Assembly (NCBI GenBank): GCA_002310175.1
Contig: DBYG01000067.1
Location: forward strand, 6,663-70,662
Source: Bacteroidales bacterium UBA1192
Lineage (GTDB): Bacteria; Bacteroidota; Bacteroidia; Bacteroidales; Bacteroidaceae
Direction of reading: 5' to 3'
DNA: 64,000 nt
Shown in pieces: positions 35,783 to 44,162 of this stretch. Position 1 is the first letter of the stretch; each line of letters starts with the position of its first letter. The notes under the pieces are model-generated. The model was not told the origin of the DNA. It saw only the letters and a list, made by a program, of their open reading frames with translations, and did not search any database. Both the position numbers and the translations under genes were made by a program.

Positions 35783-36666
35783 GATTTGCGGTGGATAGAC
35801 ATAAAGAGTACGGCGGCAAGGCATAGGGTTATACCGATGACCATGCGCTGGGTGATAGGTTCCAGGAAGAGCAGTGTGCCGATAAGGATGGCGGTTATGG
35901 GCTCAAACACTCCCAGGACCGCAGTTCGGGTGGGGCCGATGTAACGGGTGGCGATGGCCAGCATGAGTAGGGAAATCATGGTTGGGAATACTGCCAGGCC
36001 TGTCAGATTGAGAACTGATTTCCAGGTGTTTACTCCATTCATGAATGACACGTCGCTGGTGGGTTGGTAACAGATGAACAGCGCGGTTCCTACGGCCAGA
36101 GCATAGAATGTTAGCGTGTGCTCGGATATGTGGCGGATGCGTGTTGAGCGGTTCACTATTACCAGATAGAAAGCGTAACTTAGAGCTGAAAGGGCGGCCA
36201 GGATCATTCCCCCTGCATGTAGCGACAGTCTGCCGGAGGGCAGGCTGAGCAGAATAACACCTGCAAACGTTACGGCAATGGCTATCCAGGTCTGCCATGT
36301 GGGGTATGACTTGAGCGCCACCATTATCAGAGCCACGAATATGGGGTAAAGATAGACCAGTGTGGTGGCCAGTCCGGAGGGTATGAACCTGTAGGATTCA
36401 AACAGGAAAAGGCTGCTCAGGGAGAATAGCAGGCCCAGTACCACCAGTAGCCTGAACTCATCGGCCTTGACGCGGAAGGATTCTCCTTTCAGCTTCATCC
36501 ACGCTGCCATTATGATTACCGATATAGCATATCGGAAGAACAGCATTGTAGGTATGGAGACACCATCAGTCAACAGCGGCTTGGCAAACAGCGGGTTCAT
36601 TCCGTAGGATACCCCGGCGGCAATACCGGCTATCATGCCTGTCAGACTGTGGTTATCTCTCTTCAT
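35776..36666 (-). CDS. EamA/DMT family transporter
   Basis: A 296-residue inner-membrane protein with ten predicted helices in two EamA repeats (about 8-140 and 150-290), the usual drug/metabolite exporter plan. Typical segments are FRYAISVIIMAAWM in the first repeat and GPTRTAVLGVFEPITAILIGTLLF in the second. Substrate unknown. The frame opens at a TTG at 36675; the ATG at 36666 is preferred because a TATTTTTG -7 element covers the upstream codons, which leaves almost no 5' leader. Confidence 0.87.
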   Translation of the reverse strand: MKRDNHSLTGMIAGIAAGVSYGMNPLFAKPLLTDGVSIPTMLFFRYAISVIIMAAWMKLKGESFRVKADEFRLLVVLGLLFSLSSLFLFESYRFIPSGLATTLVYLYPIFVALIMVALKSYPTWQTWIAIAVTFAGVILLSLPSGRLSLHAGGMILAALSALSYAFYLVIVNRSTRIRHISEHTLTFYALAVGTALFICYQPTSDVSFMNGVNTWKSVLNLTGLAVFPTMISLLMLAIATRYIGPTRTAVLGVFEPITAILIGTLLFLEPITQRMVIGITLCLAAVLFMSIHRKSK

Positions 36667-36672
36667 CGGTTG

Positions 36673-36680
36673 CAAAAATA
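36673..36680 (-). promoter_or_regulatory. -7 element for the DMT gene (near-leaderless)
   Basis: TATTTTTG on the minus strand matches TAnnTTTG and ends six bases before the ATG at 36666, so transcription would begin at or next to the start codon. Confidence 0.45.
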
Positions 36681-36722
36681 CATTTTTTGAGCTTCAGGAG
36701 GTAGGATAAACCAAACTTTGCC

Positions 36723-36730
36723 TAAGTTTG
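36723..36730 (+). promoter_or_regulatory. -7 element for the GH95 gene
   Basis: TAAGTTTG matches TAnnTTTG, 21 bases before the ATG at 36752. Confidence 0.42.
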
Positions 36731-36751
36731 TGACTGAAAAATTTTTCACTT

Positions 36752-39076
36752 ATGAGATACATTCCAATAACAGCTATGGTGCTTGTGCTTATGGCATGCG
36801 GAGCCCCACGGCAGAGAGAAATGAAACTGCATTATGACAGGCCGGCAACTTACTTTGAGGAGGCTCTGCCTATAGGTAACGGCAGGTTGGGAGCAATGGT
36901 GTATGGCGGAACTGTCACGGACAAGTTGTCGTTGAACGATATAACCCTATGGACCGGGGAGCCTGAAAGCAGGGCCGGCCATGTGGATATGGAACTGTAT
37001 CCCGGTCTTACCCGATGGGGTGAAGCTGCAAGATACGTTGATTCCATCCGTTTGGCGCTTGATGCAGAGGATTACCGTAGAGCGGAAAACCTTCAGCATA
37101 AGATACAGGGACATTACAGTGAGAATTACCAGCCGCTGGGTACGCTCACTATCCGTTATCCGGAAGCTGGGATATCGGATTACAATCGGGAATTGGATAT
37201 ATCGGAGGCCGTGGCAAGGGTCTCTTATCTGCGTGACGGGAAGAGGTTCAGTACGGAATATTTTGCATCGGCTCCTGATTCCGTGATTGTGGTGCGGATA
37301 GAGAGCGCTGAACCAATTGATGCAGAGTTGGTGCTGGATTGTCCTCATCCGCATGAAACTGCTTACGGCGATGGACGCATCATGGTTGACGGCTATGTGG
37401 CATACCATTCATACCCAAACTATTTCCGTACTAGACATGAGCGTTTCATGTACTCTCCGGATAGGGGAATCCATTACAGGACCGTGCTGCTGGCAGAGTG
37501 TGACGGACGGACTGAGACTGACGGTAAATCTCTGTCCCTTAAAGGAGTAAAGGAGGTCGTAATCAAGATTGTAAACTCCACATCGTTCAACGGCTTTGAC
37601 CATGACCCGGTTCTTGAAGGACTGCCTTACCGTGAGCTGGCCGATGCCAACACAAAGCGTGTGTCTGAGAAAAGCTACACTGAAATCCGTAAGAAGCATT
37701 CCAAGGATTACAGGAGTTTCTTTGATCGTCTGACAATTAACCTTGGCGAGACAGATCCCGGTATAAAGGCTCTGCCTACCGACCAGCAACTCAAGCTTTA
37801 TTCCGATGAGAACCAGGCAAATCCGGAGCTGGAGGCACTCTATTTTCAGTACGGCAGGTATCTGCTTATTTCCAGTTCGCGTACGCCAGGCGTGCCAGCC
37901 AACCTGCAGGGACTTTGGAATGAGAGCATGGAACCGCCTTGGAGCAGCAATTACACAATTAACATCAATCTGGAGGAGAACTATTGGCCAGCCGAGCCTG
38001 CTGCACTGCCAGAGATGCATGAGGTCATGCTGGATTATGTGAACAACATGTCCGTTTCGGGCAGGGAAGTCGCCGGCAACTATCTTGGGGTGAATAAAGG
38101 TTGGGCTTCGGGCCACAACAGCGATATCTGGGCAAATGCTATCCCCGTGGGGTTAGGAACAGGTGATCCCAATTGGGCCAACTGGTATATGTCCGGTCCA
38201 TGGCTGGCCACACATATCTGGGAACATTATCTGTTTACACGTGACATGGAACGCCTAAAAAAGGACTATCCGGCTCTGAAAGGGGCGGCGGAATTCTGCA
38301 TGGCATGGTTGGTGGAGAAAGACGGTGAACTGATAACGTCCCCATCCACATCGCCTGAGAACAAATACATTACCGACAAAGGGTTCCACGGGGCTACACT
38401 ATACGGTGCAACTGCCGATATAGCTATGATACGGGAGTGTCTTATGGATGCTCGGGCTGCATCACTTGAATTGTCGGATCCCGATTTTGCAAGAATATGT
38501 GATTCTTACATCAGCAGGCTACGCCCATATCATATAGGTGCGGACGGTCATCTGCAGGAGTGGTATTACGATTGGGCTGATGAGGATCCGCAGCATCGCC
38601 ACCAGTCACATTTGTTCGGAGTATATCCCGGACATCAGATAACGGGCGGAGAGCTTGGGAACGCGGCACTCAAATCGTTAGAGATTAAGGGATTTGAGAC
38701 CACTGGCTGGAGCTGTGGCTGGCGCATTAACCTCTATGCCCGTCTTGGGGATGGGGAAAATGCCTACCGCATGTACCGAAGGCTTTTGCGTTACATCAGT
38801 CCCGACAATTACCGCGGACGGGATGCCCGCAGGGGCGGCGGTACTTATCCCAATCTGTTCGATGCACACTCACCGTTCCAGATAGACGGAAATTTCGGAG
38901 GCTGTGCCGGAGTGATGGAGATGCTCCTTAGGTCCGATGAGCAGCAGGTCAATCCTCTGCCAGCATTGCCTGCCGCATGGCCCGACGGTTACATTCGAGG
39001 CATACGCACCCGTACCGGTCAGACCGTTGACATGGTCTGGAAGAACGGTAAGGTCAGGAAATTCATAGTAAAGTAG
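36752..39076 (+). CDS. Glycoside hydrolase family 95 (alpha-L-fucosidase type) lipoprotein
   Basis: A 774-residue exported glycosidase. The signal ends in LVLMACG, a lipobox. The N-terminal beta-sandwich (LPIGNGRLGAMVYGG, SLNDITLWTGEP) and the (alpha/alpha)6 barrel region (RTPGVPANLQGLWNE, TININLEENYWPAEPAALPEM, HRHQSHLFGVYPG, TGWSCGWRINLYARLGDG, NLFDAHSPFQIDGNFGG) are the GH95 hallmarks. GH95 enzymes release terminal alpha-1,2-L-fucose (some act on L-galactose) from host or plant glycans by inversion. No SusC/SusD pair adjoins it, so it is not in a classical utilisation locus. The last 14 bases overlap the convergent methyltransferase gene. Confidence 0.92.
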   Translation: MRYIPITAMVLVLMACGAPRQREMKLHYDRPATYFEEALPIGNGRLGAMVYGGTVTDKLSLNDITLWTGEPESRAGHVDMELYPGLTRWGEAARYVDSIRLALDAEDYRRAENLQHKIQGHYSENYQPLGTLTIRYPEAGISDYNRELDISEAVARVSYLRDGKRFSTEYFASAPDSVIVVRIESAEPIDAELVLDCPHPHETAYGDGRIMVDGYVAYHSYPNYFRTRHERFMYSPDRGIHYRTVLLAECDGRTETDGKSLSLKGVKEVVIKIVNSTSFNGFDHDPVLEGLPYRELADANTKRVSEKSYTEIRKKHSKDYRSFFDRLTINLGETDPGIKALPTDQQLKLYSDENQANPELEALYFQYGRYLLISSSRTPGVPANLQGLWNESMEPPWSSNYTININLEENYWPAEPAALPEMHEVMLDYVNNMSVSGREVAGNYLGVNKGWASGHNSDIWANAIPVGLGTGDPNWANWYMSGPWLATHIWEHYLFTRDMERLKKDYPALKGAAEFCMAWLVEKDGELITSPSTSPENKYITDKGFHGATLYGATADIAMIRECLMDARAASLELSDPDFARICDSYISRLRPYHIGADGHLQEWYYDWADEDPQHRHQSHLFGVYPGHQITGGELGNAALKSLEIKGFETTGWSCGWRINLYARLGDGENAYRMYRRLLRYISPDNYRGRDARRGGGTYPNLFDAHSPFQIDGNFGGCAGVMEMLLRSDEQQVNPLPALPAAWPDGYIRGIRTRTGQTVDMVWKNGKVRKFIVK

Positions 39077-40280
39077 CTTTGCACAAATTCAGGAGGATAC
39101 GGCGTGAGTCGGAGAGTGTAGTGGCTATCAGGTAGCGTGAGCCTCCGTCGCGTATCTTGAGGCGGCGTTGGAGTTGTGATGCTGATTCCGGGAAGTTACG
39201 GACCGATAGGTTGGCTTGTGTCTTAATGATGGATGCAAGGGATTTCTTATCAAAGGGGATAATTCCTTCTATCATGAATGTACGGCCGGGGAACCGTATC
39301 GGTTCTGTCTTGCGCCAGAATAGGTGTGTGTCGGGATGGAGCAGGGCAGTGCCAGTCTGTGCGGCTATGGTGCGGAACAAGGCGCTTTTCATATAAGGGG
39401 CCGATGGCTCGCTGATGAATGTACCGGGTTCAAGACAGGCCGGATCTGCAATCGGAAGATTCAATGCATGGTCTGCGCTTCTGACCGATGAAACCGGCAA
39501 TCCCGGTGTTCCGTCAGCGTTTATGTCTATCGCATCAATTACCGGCTCTCCGTCAAATCCACGCTGAATGAGCAAGGTTATCTCTTTGCATTCACCTTCC
39601 AGACCGATGATCATGACGCGGCTTACGTGCTTGAGTTCGGTGAGCGCGCGGCTTATGTCCAGCATAGGTGATAACTTGACCATGACATTGGCCGATACGC
39701 GGAGCATGTCATTCTGCATTGCAGCGGCATCGGGTTGGCAATCCGTTATTGAAATAAGTTTGCGTCCGGCATCTCCCCTGCGTGCCGGATCAAGATATAG
39801 AAGGTCAAAACTGTCCGGTTCCTGCCGTGCTATGAAATTCTCTGCATTGTCGCAGTATACCTCTATTTCCGGGCGTCCGAGTACCTTGAAATTGATTTTA
39901 GCTTTTTCACATAGTTCTGCCGACATTTCATTGTAGCAGGTGCGGGCAGCATGCCTTGATATGAAAAAGCAGTCAATGCCCATTCCACCGGTGATATCGG
40001 CCATTCGGATGCCTTTGCCTAGAATAGATTCTATGCGTGAAGCTTTATACAGTGCTATGTGTTGGGATGTGCACTGCTCCAGAGACAGGTGTTTAGGGTA
40101 TTTTATGCCATTTGTGGCAGCCCACGAGGGTATTTTGATATGCGCAGTCTGCCATCCTGAAATCTGAGTCAGGACATATTGCATATCCATCCTGGCAGGA
40201 TGGGGTGATAGCGCAACAGCGTGGACATTGTCTGTGCGATGCTTGCGTATGAATTGCTCCGTAGGGTCATTTGCATCCAT
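39063..40280 (-). CDS. THUMP-like class I SAM-dependent methyltransferase
   Basis: A 405-residue protein of the THUMP-like methyltransferase family common in Bacteroidetes. The central Rossmann fold has motif I ADITGGMGIDCFF (near residue 95-105), an acidic second strand (YNEMSAELCEKAK) and the catalytic-type LLYLDPARRG (near 165). The C-terminal part is the THUMP-like RNA-binding region. A role in RNA modification is inferred from the family; the target is unknown. Convergent with the GH95 gene and divergent from the esterase gene. Confidence 0.83.
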   Translation of the reverse strand: MDANDPTEQFIRKHRTDNVHAVALSPHPARMDMQYVLTQISGWQTAHIKIPSWAATNGIKYPKHLSLEQCTSQHIALYKASRIESILGKGIRMADITGGMGIDCFFISRHAARTCYNEMSAELCEKAKINFKVLGRPEIEVYCDNAENFIARQEPDSFDLLYLDPARRGDAGRKLISITDCQPDAAAMQNDMLRVSANVMVKLSPMLDISRALTELKHVSRVMIIGLEGECKEITLLIQRGFDGEPVIDAIDINADGTPGLPVSSVRSADHALNLPIADPACLEPGTFISEPSAPYMKSALFRTIAAQTGTALLHPDTHLFWRKTEPIRFPGRTFMIEGIIPFDKKSLASIIKTQANLSVRNFPESASQLQRRLKIRDGGSRYLIATTLSDSRRILLNLCKATLL

Positions 40281-40370
40281 ATCACCTTCAAAAATAGGAA
40301 ATAATTACAACTATTCTCCATGTGCAAAACATATTTTTATTACTTTCACGACATTAAACCAAAGTGCTTT

Positions 40371-41864
40371 ATGAAGAAACTGTTTTTTGCTTTGGCCGGC
40401 ATGCTGGCTTTTGTGGCATGCGGCACTCAGGATAACGGCCCCATCCTGACTATTGAGGGCGGCCAGATACAGGGTGTTTCTACCGATATCAAGGGAGTTA
40501 CCGTTTATCGCGGAATCCCGTTTGCGGCACCTCCTATAGGGCAGAATCGCTGGAAGGCTCCGCAGCCTGTTATTCCATGGGAGGGAGTGAGACTCTGTGA
40601 CAAGTTCGGTCATCCGCCATTTCAGGCTGCCCATTATCCCGGCGGCTACACCACGGAATGGGGTTATGGCGATGAGGCTCCCTACAGCGAGGACTGTCTC
40701 TACTTGAACGTATGGACCACCAAACCTGGCAAGCCCGATGCCAAGCTGCCTGTTGCCATCTGGATATTTGGCGGCGGCATGCGTGAGGGCTGGGGATCGG
40801 AGCCTGAGTTTGACGGACAGGAGTGGGCTAACAAGGATGTTGTGCTGGTATCATTCAACTACCGCGTAGGTCCGTTCGGATTCTTTGCACATCCTGAACT
40901 TTCGGCCGAGGATCCCGAGCATGCAACCGGTAACTGGGGCACTCTGGACCAGATTGAGGCTATGAAGTGGGTCAAGAAGAACATCGCACAGTTTGGCGGT
41001 GATCCCGATAACGTGATGATATTCGGACAGAGCGCCGGATCACGCAGCGTCAAGTTCCTGAGCGCATCGCCTCTGACCAAAGGTCTGTTCAATAAGGCTG
41101 TCATAATGAGCGGAAGCGGATTGGTAAAGCCACGTCCCCAGAGTGCAGCTGCTCCTGCCGGTCGTGGCATGGGTATGGGAATGGCTATGCCGCAGCAGGG
41201 TATGACCACATTGGCCGAGGCCGAGGCATCAACCAAGGAGGTCTGCGACTGGGCCAACCTGACCACACTGCGTCAGCTGCGCGGCGCCAGCACTGAGACC
41301 ATATTCGCTCTAGGCGGACTCTACACCAACGTGACCGGAAAACGCAGCATACTGACCGCATCCCCCATATCACCTTATATAGACGGATATGTGCTGACCG
41401 AGTCATTCGATGACGCCTGCTTAGACGGATCGCTGGCTCAGGTTCCTTATCTGATTGGATACACACTGAACGATGCAGGCAACATGGGCACACAGATTGC
41501 CGATTTCTGCCTGAACCGCGAGGAGAAGGGCGGCAAGGCATACGCCTATCAGTTTGCACGTCCGCTGCCTGATGACGGCAATCATCCCGAGGTTACACAG
41601 CGCCTTAGAGGTGCATTCCACTCATCGGACCTGTGGTTTGTGTTCAAGTCATTGAAGCATTGCTGGCGCCCTTGGACTCAGGGAGACTGGGACCTGTCGG
41701 AGAAGATGCTTACAGCATGGTCTAACTTTGCCAAGTACGGTGACCCGAACGGTCCGGATGGCGGCGAGTGGAAACCGTTCACTAATGACAACCAACAGTT
41801 CATGATCTTCAAGCTGGATGAGAATGATGTGGAGGCATCGGAGTTGGGTAATCCGTTGAGGTAG
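40371..41864 (+). CDS. Type-B carboxylesterase, lipoprotein
   Basis: A 497-residue alpha/beta hydrolase of the carboxylesterase family. The frame is open from 40320, but the ATG at 40371 gives a lipoprotein signal ending in LAFVACG. The oxyanion loop (WIFGGGM), nucleophile elbow with Ser221 and C-terminal His417 (GAFHSSDLWFVF) are present. The elbow reads GQSAGS rather than the usual GESAGG. A Met/Gly-rich insert (GRGMGMGMAMPQQGM, about 265-280) is unusual. Substrate unknown; deacetylation of glycans beside the GH95 enzyme is possible but unproven. Confidence 0.87.
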   Translation: MKKLFFALAGMLAFVACGTQDNGPILTIEGGQIQGVSTDIKGVTVYRGIPFAAPPIGQNRWKAPQPVIPWEGVRLCDKFGHPPFQAAHYPGGYTTEWGYGDEAPYSEDCLYLNVWTTKPGKPDAKLPVAIWIFGGGMREGWGSEPEFDGQEWANKDVVLVSFNYRVGPFGFFAHPELSAEDPEHATGNWGTLDQIEAMKWVKKNIAQFGGDPDNVMIFGQSAGSRSVKFLSASPLTKGLFNKAVIMSGSGLVKPRPQSAAAPAGRGMGMGMAMPQQGMTTLAEAEASTKEVCDWANLTTLRQLRGASTETIFALGGLYTNVTGKRSILTASPISPYIDGYVLTESFDDACLDGSLAQVPYLIGYTLNDAGNMGTQIADFCLNREEKGGKAYAYQFARPLPDDGNHPEVTQRLRGAFHSSDLWFVFKSLKHCWRPWTQGDWDLSEKMLTAWSNFAKYGDPNGPDGGEWKPFTNDNQQFMIFKLDENDVEASELGNPLR

Positions 41865-41911
41865 CTGTAATCCGGCAGGCAGAATCCGGTCAAGTCCGTA
41901 GCAAATGAAGC

Positions 41912-42985
41912 TCACAGGTTTCTCCGCCTTACCCAGTCAGATGGTGATTTGCCGGTGATGATCCTGAAATTTCTACGAAAGGATTCTTCGCTGGCAAATC
42001 CTGACATCTCACCAACCTGGGCTATAGAGAGTTTGCCGTCTTCTTCCATTATTTTCTTGGCGTATTCTACCCGGTAAGTGTTGACGAACAAGGCAAATGA
42101 TTTACCGCTGTGAGAGTTTATGCTGGTGGATACGTATGTACGGTTGCTCCCTATGGACTTGGCCAGATCTATAACAGACAAACCGGGCTGAAGGAATAAT
42201 CTTTCTTTTTCCATCTTTTCCACGATGGCATTGAAAAGGGCTGAGTCTTCATTTTCCTTATATGCTGGTATATTATCCTCATTGAGCTCGTCATTCATCT
42301 GGTACGCCCCGAAACGGTAGCGGAACCCCACGTAGGCTATAGCGTAAATAATGCCAGCAAAAAGTACGGATGGTACTGCGAGTAAGTCCTTTCCCATAAA
42401 GAAACGCGGTCCCAGAAAGGTCAGCGCTACGGTACAGAATGCGGCTGTGAACTGTACGGCAGCCAGAATTATGATAGGTTTTGCAGTCTTTCCATCAACT
42501 TCTGAGTATGAGTCATAGACACTGCGGTCAAATGCTGTGAGTTTTTTCAGACTGATTACACACACCAGAATGGTTTGGATGGGGCGGACAATTCTGATGA
42601 AACCATCGGGATACTCATGATTGAGTCCGAACAGTAGCACCGATACACTTGCTACGGCAGCAATAAGACCGGGAGTGCACAACAGTGCCATTTCAAACTT
42701 GCCCGGATTGTGACAGTCTGTTATTGCCTTAATGTAGAGGTAGTATAACGGATATGTGGTGAGCGTGGCCCAAGAGTAGATGACTGTCAGTACATTATAG
42801 CCGGGAGTATGTGCGGCACTGTAATAAACGGCATGGTACAGGAACAGGACCATTGATACAGACAGGAACATTCCAAGGTAGTGTTGCGCCCTGTTCAAAT
42901 CCCTGTAACTGATTCCGGCATGGACAGTCCAGAACAGACAGACCATGAAGGGAAGCATAGGAATTATATTTTTTATAATAGCCAT
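41912..42985 (-). CDS. Membrane-anchored AraC-family transcriptional regulator, second copy
   Basis: A 357-residue protein built like the one at 3124-4269: about seven membrane helices (residues 1-230) followed by a C-terminal AraC DNA-binding domain (SIGSNRTYVSTSINSHSG; MSGFASEESFRRNFRIITG). The frame is open to 43075, but the ATG at 42985 aligns with the start of the paralogue and lies directly after a TATATTTG -7 element. It is divergent from two tandem lipoprotein genes across a 111-base gap, which makes these the likely targets. Signal unknown. Confidence 0.86.
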   Translation of the reverse strand: MAIIKNIIPMLPFMVCLFWTVHAGISYRDLNRAQHYLGMFLSVSMVLFLYHAVYYSAAHTPGYNVLTVIYSWATLTTYPLYYLYIKAITDCHNPGKFEMALLCTPGLIAAVASVSVLLFGLNHEYPDGFIRIVRPIQTILVCVISLKKLTAFDRSVYDSYSEVDGKTAKPIIILAAVQFTAAFCTVALTFLGPRFFMGKDLLAVPSVLFAGIIYAIAYVGFRYRFGAYQMNDELNEDNIPAYKENEDSALFNAIVEKMEKERLFLQPGLSVIDLAKSIGSNRTYVSTSINSHSGKSFALFVNTYRVEYAKKIMEEDGKLSIAQVGEMSGFASEESFRRNFRIITGKSPSDWVRRRNL

Positions 42986-42994
42986 TCTGGGGTG

Positions 42995-43002
42995 CAAATA
43001 TA
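42995..43002 (-). promoter_or_regulatory. -7 element for the second AraC gene
   Basis: On the minus strand TATATTTG matches TAnnTTTG exactly, with nine bases between it and the ATG, implying a leader of only a few bases. Confidence 0.45.
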
Positions 43003-43096
43003 CTTTTTTGTATGATATGACTGATATATTTCTGTTTTGAATGGTAATACAGCAATAAAAATCACACCTTAGCATGTCAATTATAAAAATAGAAAA

Positions 43097-43615
43097 ATGA
43101 GAAGATTTCTGTTTATTGCCATTGCTATAGCTATGCTTGGCATGACTTTCACATCATGTGACAAAGAAAAAGAAGATGACTCCAAGAAAACGTTCTCTCT
43201 TAACGGACGCTGGGACGGTGTACCTGAAGGTGTTGAGGTAGGAACAGGTGAGCAACGCATTACTCTCATCTTTGACGGAAACAAAGTTGATGTTTATATT
43301 GTTGCTTGGGGAGATCATCTTAAAGGAACATACACCTATGAGAACGACAAGCTTGATTTCTCATTCAAGAATGAAGACGCTTTTGATGCCCTCATCATAG
43401 AAGATACCTATAAGGGCTGGAATATGTCTGACGGAGCGTTGGATCCCGAGACTTTTGAACTCACATACACCGATGAAATGCCATATCGCTGGTATCAGAT
43501 GGATCCGGAGCAGTTTGAAATGGATGTGGATTTCCTCAAGGACTTTAATTTCAAGGTGATTGACGAAAAGAAAGCTGTAGGTGGCCCGATGAATCTGGAA
43601 TTTATAAAGAGGTAA
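43097..43615 (+). CDS. Small lipoprotein, lipocalin-like
   Basis: A 172-residue exported lipoprotein with signal MRRFLFIAIAIAMLGM and lipobox FTSCDK. The mature part opens with SLNGRWDG and has alternating strands (ITLIFDGNKVDVYIV, LKGTYTYENDKLDFSF), like the lipocalin-type lipoproteins common in Bacteroidales. It lies 20 bases upstream of a related gene, and the two appear to be tandem paralogues. Ligand and role unknown. Confidence 0.75.
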   Translation: MRRFLFIAIAIAMLGMTFTSCDKEKEDDSKKTFSLNGRWDGVPEGVEVGTGEQRITLIFDGNKVDVYIVAWGDHLKGTYTYENDKLDFSFKNEDAFDALIIEDTYKGWNMSDGALDPETFELTYTDEMPYRWYQMDPEQFEMDVDFLKDFNFKVIDEKKAVGGPMNLEFIKR

Positions 43616-43635
43616 ATCGTAAACAAAACCGTAAT

Positions 43636-44142
43636 ATGAAATCAATTATTCGTTTTATCTGTGCCGCTGTAGCAATCAGCTTGGCATTTACATCCTGCGA
43701 TAAGGATGACAATGAAACCAGTGGTGAAAAGACCGCCCTGGAGGGTAAATGGGTACATTCCGAAAGGGATGAATATGACAACAACGGTTATGCTGACCGC
43801 GTGGAGAGTTTTACCTTTAAGGGTAACACATTCATTCTTGAAAGCTCAGAAACCGGTAGGAATCCACAGGGCGGATTATGGGGATACGGCCATAAACTGA
43901 CAGGAACCTTTACCTGTACCGGATCTACATTCACAATCAAGGTTGAAAAGTTCTACGGTTTCAATAATGGAGACGAGCAGTTTGACTGGCATGAGTATGA
44001 TGATGGAACAGAAGGTAAGAGCTTTACTTTCAGTTATCAGATAGAGGACGGACATTCTTTGGGCGTTACCGCTCCAGGAGAATTTGCGCTTGGCGGTGGT
44101 TCATATCTGGGTCAAGGCCAGGCCTGGTATGCAAAGGAATAA
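43636..44142 (+). CDS. Small lipoprotein, lipocalin-like (tandem paralogue)
   Basis: A 168-residue lipoprotein with signal MKSIIRFICAAVAIS and lipobox FTSCDKD. As in the preceding protein a short acidic linker leads to a strand-rich domain that opens with ALEGKWVHS and has SFTFKGNTFIL and LTGTFTCTGSTFTI. Sequence has diverged strongly from its neighbour, so the duplication is old. Probably co-transcribed with it. Convergent with the AddB-like gene after 20 AT-rich bases. Function unknown. Confidence 0.73.
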   Translation: MKSIIRFICAAVAISLAFTSCDKDDNETSGEKTALEGKWVHSERDEYDNNGYADRVESFTFKGNTFILESSETGRNPQGGLWGYGHKLTGTFTCTGSTFTIKVEKFYGFNNGDEQFDWHEYDDGTEGKSFTFSYQIEDGHSLGVTAPGEFALGGGSYLGQGQAWYAKE

Positions 44143-44162
44143 TTATTTAAAAATAAATTACA

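Noticed and set aside
37409..38116. 235-codon minus-strand open frame opposite the GH95 gene
   Set aside because: The GH95 frame on the other strand has clear family motifs over the same bases; the antisense product has none.
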